Assembly: GCF_039794105.1 (NCBI RefSeq)
Contig: NZ_JBDIWA010000003.1
Location: 62,001-126,000 of the forward strand
Source of the DNA: Kuenenia sp039794105
Lineage (GTDB): Bacteria; Planctomycetota; Brocadiia; Brocadiales; Brocadiaceae
Length of the DNA stretch: 64,000 nt
Reading direction: 5' to 3'
Below the pieces are notes generated by a model that was not told the DNA's origin, did no database searches, and saw only the letters and a program-made list of their open reading frames with translations. Numbering within the stretch: the stretch's first letter is position 1; every line of letters begins with the position of its first letter. Below, one piece after another: positions 59,883 to 64,000 of the stretch. A program made the translations under genes and the position numbers.

Positions 59883-60968
59883 TTATACCATTCTTCTCTT
59901 CGTTTTTTCCTTATCTTCGTACATCCGCTTATCTGCCTCTGCAATCACTTTATCAATGGAACACGGATTCTGTGAATCATGGCATGCAAAGCCTGCACTT
60001 ACGGACAACGTATAGGGGTTGTTGCTCCGGCCATTATATAAATGTATATTATGTTTAAGCCGGTTGACCATTCCTTCTGCATTTTGATGATTGTTGTCTG
60101 TCGAAAGAGCCGCGTATTCATCTCCTCCCATTCGTGCAATGATATCAGATTCGCGGAATGTCTTTTTCAAGATATTTGCTGTTTCTTTTAATATGCGGTC
60201 GCCTTCGCTGTGCCCGCATTTATCATTTATCTTCTTAAAATTATCCAAATCAATAATAAACAGAAACACCTTTTCTTTATTTCTTTTTGCAATTCTGATT
60301 TGTTGTTCCAGAAGGATAAAAAAACCCCTTCTGTTATATAGATGAGTAAGCTCATCGGTAATTGACGTCATGTATAGTTCTTGTGTCTTTTTCGTCAATT
60401 TTTCTTTTATTTCTTCCAATTCCTCATTTACATTTCTTAATGCTCTGTTTTTTTGAATTGCGTTTTCATAGGTCGAAATCAAGAGGTCTATTATTTGAAC
60501 ACGTTCAGACGTAATAAAGTGTTTTTTCCCTGCAAAAAATATTTCAATCCCAAATTGAGCATTCCTGTTTTTCCGGATTGACTGATTGGCTAAAACATAG
60601 TTTATCCTGGACACAAGAAAACTCTCCTTGTACGGTTTCACTATAAAACTATCCGCCCCGCAAGAGAGCCCTTCTATTATATCCTTAGGATCTGAGAGCG
60701 AAGAACACAAAACAAACGGTATATCTTTTATATTTTCATGCTGCCTAACCCTTCGGCATAATTCATACCCGTTCATCTCAGACATGACGATATCACTGAT
60801 AACCATCGATGGCTTTCGTGTTTCCATTAAGGCAACCGCCTCAAGACCATTCTTTGCAACCGATACGCCAAAACTGTTCTTTTCCATGAGATATTTCAGT
60901 TGTGCGGCTTGTGTAGGGCTGTCTTCAACAATTAATATTTCAATTTGCCGGTTGTCTCTCTGGTCCAT
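59883..60968 (-). CDS. response regulator with GGDEF domain (WspR-like), 2nd copy
   Basis: Receiver domain (LIVEDSPTQAAQLKYL, phospho-Asp in VISDIVMSEMNGYEL, Lys in VKPYKESF) followed by a short coiled linker (NEELEEIKEKLTKKTQELYM) and a diguanylate cyclase domain with RESD (inhibitory site), then GGDEY in place of GGDEF. Start chosen at MDQRDNRQ (60966-60968) with GGGGG upstream; the longer frame lies in the previous gene. 361 residues. The Phe-to-Tyr change is conservative, so activity is likely. It overlaps the end of its paralogue by 29 bases, so they are co-translated. Confidence 0.92.
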   Translation of the reverse strand: MDQRDNRQIEILIVEDSPTQAAQLKYLMEKNSFGVSVAKNGLEAVALMETRKPSMVISDIVMSEMNGYELCRRVRQHENIKDIPFVLCSSLSDPKDIIEGLSCGADSFIVKPYKESFLVSRINYVLANQSIRKNRNAQFGIEIFFAGKKHFITSERVQIIDLLISTYENAIQKNRALRNVNEELEEIKEKLTKKTQELYMTSITDELTHLYNRRGFFILLEQQIRIAKRNKEKVFLFIIDLDNFKKINDKCGHSEGDRILKETANILKKTFRESDIIARMGGDEYAALSTDNNHQNAEGMVNRLKHNIHLYNGRSNNPYTLSVSAGFACHDSQNPCSIDKVIAEADKRMYEDKEKTKRRMV

Positions 60969-62025
60969 TTTTCCCCCTTTTCTTTTCATACATTGCTTTA
61001 TCCGCATTGTCCAGAAGTTCTTCGAGAGTGCTGTTTTCTTTAACTTCGCAGCATACCTTGCCAACGCTTGCCTGCAGTTTAAAGGAACAATCTGACTGGC
61101 TGTTAAAATTGTCAATAGTATCTTTTAACCGAAGTTCCAGGTCATTCGCATTTTTTTTGTCAGCCTCAATGGCAAACACAATAAATTCGTCCCCTCCCAT
61201 ACGTGCGATAATATCGGTTTCTCTAAACGTTTTTTTGAGAATAACCGCCAAAGCTTTCAGCATTTTATCGCCTTCTTTGTGGCCATAAGTATCATTAATA
61301 TTTTTTAATTCGTCAACATCGATCATAATAAGCAATACTAATTGTCCCTTTCGTATCGCAATTTTCAACTGCTGCTCTGCCATTAAAAAAAATCCACGGC
61401 GATTGCGCAGTCCGGTAAGTTCGTCAAATAAAGAAATTTCATGGAGTTCTGCTATCTGTTTTGCAAGCAGTGCCTTAGCCTCTTCCAACTTCTTGTTTGC
61501 ATCTTCAAGTTCAGCATTTTTCTGAACAACGCTTTCATAAACAGAAAAAAGTAAGTCAATTATCTGCAATTTTTCAGCAGTGAGAAAATACTTTTTCCCG
61601 GATAAAAACAATTCTATGCCAAATTGCGAAACAGATTGCCTTCGCAAAACATCGTTTGCAAGAATATACTCGACACGGCCAATGAGGAATTCTTCATGGA
61701 ATGGTTTTTGTATAAAATGGCATGCGCCGGATTCCAGTCCCCTAAAGATATCCTCCGGACTGGAAAGAGAGGTAACGAGGATTACCGGGATATTTTTTGT
61801 TTTTAATTTTTTGCATAACTCATAACCGTCCATCCCTGGCATGACAACATCGCTAATAACCAGATTGGGCTGCACAGCATCTATCATATCTATCGCTTGC
61901 CTGCCGTCTTGTGCAAGAAAAACCTTGTAGTTTTGTTTTTCAAGAATATACCGTACCCGTTCAGCCTGCGTCGGACTGTCTTCTGCAACAAGTATTTTAA
62001 CTTCCTTATAATTGTCGGTTTCCAT
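60940..62025 (-). CDS. response regulator with GGDEF domain (WspR-like), 1st copy
   Basis: 361 residues. Receiver domain with acidic pocket (LVAEDSPTQ), phospho-acceptor Asp59 in VISDVVMPGMDGYEL and Lys in IQKPFHEEF; a coiled linker (ELEDANKKLEEAKALLAKQI); diguanylate cyclase domain with RETD five residues before GGDEF (about 276). Makes cyclic di-GMP when phosphorylated, presumably by the CheA-REC kinase encoded at the window's right edge. Twenty-four bases follow cheB. Clearly paralogous to the next gene over the whole length. Confidence 0.94.
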   Translation of the reverse strand: METDNYKEVKILVAEDSPTQAERVRYILEKQNYKVFLAQDGRQAIDMIDAVQPNLVISDVVMPGMDGYELCKKLKTKNIPVILVTSLSSPEDIFRGLESGACHFIQKPFHEEFLIGRVEYILANDVLRRQSVSQFGIELFLSGKKYFLTAEKLQIIDLLFSVYESVVQKNAELEDANKKLEEAKALLAKQIAELHEISLFDELTGLRNRRGFFLMAEQQLKIAIRKGQLVLLIMIDVDELKNINDTYGHKEGDKMLKALAVILKKTFRETDIIARMGGDEFIVFAIEADKKNANDLELRLKDTIDNFNSQSDCSFKLQASVGKVCCEVKENSTLEELLDNADKAMYEKKRGKNGPERQPAN

Positions 62026-62049
62026 ATTAATTCCTAAGAAAAAGATTTA

Positions 62050-63114
62050 TTATAATGCCGCTATGCACGTTTTTGAAACCAATTTCTCAAGGGCGGCAGC
62101 GATGCCGTTAAGTGGAAGTATATGCATTGCAGCCCCTAGTTTTTTTGCCTCCGCAGGCATGCCATAAACAATGGAAGTATCTCTATCCTGCGCAATTGTT
62201 ATAGAGCCGCATTCTTTCATCAGCTTCAATTCCAGCGCCCCATCTTTCCCCATACCCGTCAAAAGAACTCCGATAGCCTTATCGCGGATATTTTCAGCGA
62301 TAGAACGAAACAAAAATGATACCGATGGACGCAGGCCATTTTCCGGCGTACTGCTCCTGAGAAATATTTTAGAATTGCTGTCCACACCCATATGACAATC
62401 ATCCGGAGCAAAATATACGTGTCCAGGCAAAGGCGTATCGCCATTTCCTGCTATATGCATTTTAAATGGCGTTGTCTTCGCAAGCCATTCCACCAACCCG
62501 TCAATGAATCCGGGGGCAATATGCTGAACAATTAAAAGAGGGACGGATATTTCCTTAGTAAGATTTTTCAGTATTCTCTGAATCGTCTGAGGGCCTCCTG
62601 TGGAGGCGCCAATTGCAATAAGTTTTACTTTTCCCTTCAACTCTCTGTTTTGTTCTATCGCTTCGATTTCACCATATTTTCCCTGTAATGTTTTACTTGT
62701 GCCAGGATGTACATATTCAGCCTTGGATAACGATTTCACCATGTTTACCAAATGCCGCGAAGTGTGCTCATACTTATGATGTCCTTGTCCTTGTGGTTTT
62801 TCAATAAATGCCACCGCTCCGGCATCCAGGGCAATAAATGTTTTCTCCTTCTCCTTTGGATCCCAAAATGCGCTCACCATAATAATAGGCAATGGGTTTG
62901 TTTCCATTATCGCTCGGGATGCCTCAATACCATCCATCTCCGGCATTTGTATGTCCATAATAACAATATCAGGCCTTTTGCCGCGCACAAATTCCACGGC
63001 TTCTTTTCCATTGTTTGCCGTGCCTGTTACATGAATAGCAGGGTCGCTCTGCAGAATATGCACGAGAAGATCCCTGACAACAGGCGAATCATCTACCACC
63101 AATACCTTTATCAT
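62050..63114 (-). CDS. cheB: chemotaxis protein-glutamate methylesterase (WspF/CheB)
   Basis: Removes methyl groups from receptors to reset a chemosensory array. N-terminal receiver (Asp54 in IMDIQMPEMDG; Lys106 in EKP), linker, and C-terminal esterase with nucleophile Ser171 in IGASTGGP, His in VQHIAPGF and Asp in LLTGMGKDGA. 354 residues, normal. It lies between a CheA-REC kinase (upstream, beyond a repeat insertion) and two REC-GGDEF genes, the order of WspE-WspF-WspR. Confidence 0.95.
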   Translation of the reverse strand: MIKVLVVDDSPVVRDLLVHILQSDPAIHVTGTANNGKEAVEFVRGKRPDIVIMDIQMPEMDGIEASRAIMETNPLPIIMVSAFWDPKEKEKTFIALDAGAVAFIEKPQGQGHHKYEHTSRHLVNMVKSLSKAEYVHPGTSKTLQGKYGEIEAIEQNRELKGKVKLIAIGASTGGPQTIQRILKNLTKEISVPLLIVQHIAPGFIDGLVEWLAKTTPFKMHIAGNGDTPLPGHVYFAPDDCHMGVDSNSKIFLRSSTPENGLRPSVSFLFRSIAENIRDKAIGVLLTGMGKDGALELKLMKECGSITIAQDRDTSIVYGMPAEAKKLGAAMHILPLNGIAAALEKLVSKTCIAAL

Positions 63115-63502
63115 CCATTACCCCTGTCATTAAATTATGACCTTATTTGTAATTTCTTTGCACTTTTTGGCGCAATATTTAATTTTGAAATACGAAATAA
63201 GAAGTACGAAATACGAAACAAATCCGAATAACAAAACTTAAAATTCAAAACAAATACAAAACATACCTATCTGCGTGCAAACACGCACAGGCAGGCAACA
63301 ACGTGAAGCACGAAATGCAAGAGACGAAAGAGGCACTTGTTTAGAATTTCAAATCATTTTGTCATTAGAATTTGTTTCGTATTTCGTACTTCGAATTTCG
63401 TATTTTTTATCTCGTGCTTGTTTGGTTCTGGCTATGCCAGCTTAGGATAAAAAAATTCGCGATTATGCAACAACGTTAACACTTTAATCAACAACCGGAC
63501 TG
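63115..63502. other. gap within the chemosensory operon holding family B
   Basis: No gene. Filled by a family B element (63152-63447), which separates the CheA-type gene from cheB by about 390 bp. Confidence 0.75.
63152..63447. mobile_element. MITE-like element, family B, long copy
   Basis: Left end ATTTCTTTGCACTTTTTGG then AATATTTAATT; right end CTCGTGCTTGTTTGGTTCTG then CTTAGGA. Inverted repeats of about 38 bp (ACGAAATACGAAACAAAT near 63205-63224 and ATTTGTTTCGTATTTCGT near 63369-63386, each extended by ACGAAAT units) flank a 140-bp centre with a CTGCGTGCAAACACGCACAG hairpin. Confidence 0.75.
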
Positions 63503-64000
63503 CTATATAAATCGTTTTACCGTTTCCAGGAGATTGCTCTGGTCGAAGTTACTCTTAACAATGTAAGCGCTTGCCCCCACATCTATTCCCCTTTCACGAT
63601 CTTCACGGGAGCCCAGCGAGGTTACCAGTACCACCGGAATCTCTGATAATTTTTTATTCGCACGCATCTTCGCAGTAAGAGTGAAACCATTCATCCTCGG
63701 CATATCAACATCCGACACGACCAAGTCATAAACATCCGTTTTCAGTTTTGTAAGGCCGTCAATCCCGTCAACGGCAGTATCCACAAGGTAACCGCCCGAT
63801 TCCAAAATATTCTTCAATAACATCCTGGAAGTAATCGAATCTTCTACTATAAGTATTTTTTTTCTTTCCTTCCCCGTTGCTTCCTTCTGAATATCCTTTT
63901 TGAGGGCAGGAGATGAATCTTTTATGGCAGATTGAATTAAGTCGTATACATTTATCACCGGTATAACTTCTCCCGAACCAAGGATTGTCGCCCCCGCAAT
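63503..64000 (-). CDS. CheA-type hybrid kinase (WspE-like), C-terminal part
   Basis: Open through the right edge of the window. The visible 165 residues begin in the CheW-like regulatory domain (IAGATILGSGEVIPVINVYD), then a linker and a C-terminal receiver domain (ILIVEDSITSRMLL, phospho-Asp in VVSDVDMPRMNGF, VTSLGSREDRERGIDVGASA, Lys in IVKSNF). CheA-receiver fusions of this shape are the kinases of Wsp-, Frz- and other alternative chemosensory systems. The order with CheB and REC-GGDEF genes points to Wsp type. Start and kinase core lie outside. Confidence 0.9.
   Translation of the reverse strand: MAGATILGSGEVIPVINVYDLIQSAIKDSSPALKKDIQKEATGKERKKILIVEDSITSRMLLKNILESGGYLVDTAVDGIDGLTKLKTDVYDLVVSDVDMPRMNGFTLTAKMRANKKLSEIPVVLVTSLGSREDRERGIDVGASAYIVKSNFDQSNLLETVKRFI

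Overview
The window reads as chromosomal DNA from a Gram-negative anaerobic chemolithotroph, most likely an anammox planctomycete (Brocadiales, Kuenenia-like). This is inference, not a proven identity. It rests on the combination of a CDP-Kdo/LPS gene (kdsA), a single-chain pyruvate:ferredoxin oxidoreductase, rubrerythrin, a formate/nitrite-family channel, several c-type cytochromes (an octaheme, a cytochrome c'-like monoheme and a lipoprotein with three cytochrome P460-like units), B12 nucleotide-loop genes, and long intergenic stretches packed with small inverted-repeat elements.

Layout. 0-3.8 kb is gene-poor: two or three unknown small proteins, a duplicated hairpin leader, a 32-bp tandem repeat and GGTGTAGTA-type repeats. 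3.8-13 kb is housekeeping: tal, holA, cobU and cobS on the minus strand, glgP on plus, then a degenerate APS-kinase-like protein, an alkaline-phosphatase-superfamily hydrolase, tRNA-Thr, kdsA, a hydrogenase-maturation-type protease and the large nifJ/por gene. 18-21.5 kb holds oxidative-stress genes: rubrerythrin, a Rieske-flavoprotein reductase, a broken stress coiled-coil gene and two tiny membrane proteins. 21.6-25.8 kb is an unfamiliar four-gene envelope operon: the triple P460-like triheme lipoprotein, a small exported protein and two paralogous single-pass membrane proteins. 27-32 kb has the FNT channel and a QseE-G-F-like set (sensor kinase, lipoprotein, sigma-54 regulator). 32-38 kb has a sulfotransferase, rnpA-yidD, a TPR lipoprotein, an M16 peptidase and a monoheme cytochrome.

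40-59.5 kb looks like a metal-handling island (copper/silver type by family): a glucan phosphorylase carrying an N-terminal YHS metal domain, an exported protein with eight CxxC knuckles, a CusA-type RND pump, a CusB-type adaptor that has acquired eight metal-binding modules, a calcium-type P-ATPase, a radical SAM/SPASM protein, an exported YHS protein with a His-rich tail, an octaheme cytochrome, a TolC-type channel, and a BlaI/M56 repressor-sensor pair that probably controls part of it. 59.9-64 kb is a chemosensory cluster in Wsp order: CheA-REC (cut by the window edge), CheB, then two REC-GGDEF proteins.

The intergenic DNA holds at least three families of short elements with terminal inverted repeats. 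One copy is inserted inside another with a clear 9-bp target duplication, there are fragments of IS1634-like and REP-associated transposases, and there are remnants that look like trehalose-metabolism genes. The most unusual coding features are the multi-module CusB, the YHS-glucan phosphorylase fusion and the triple P460-like operon.
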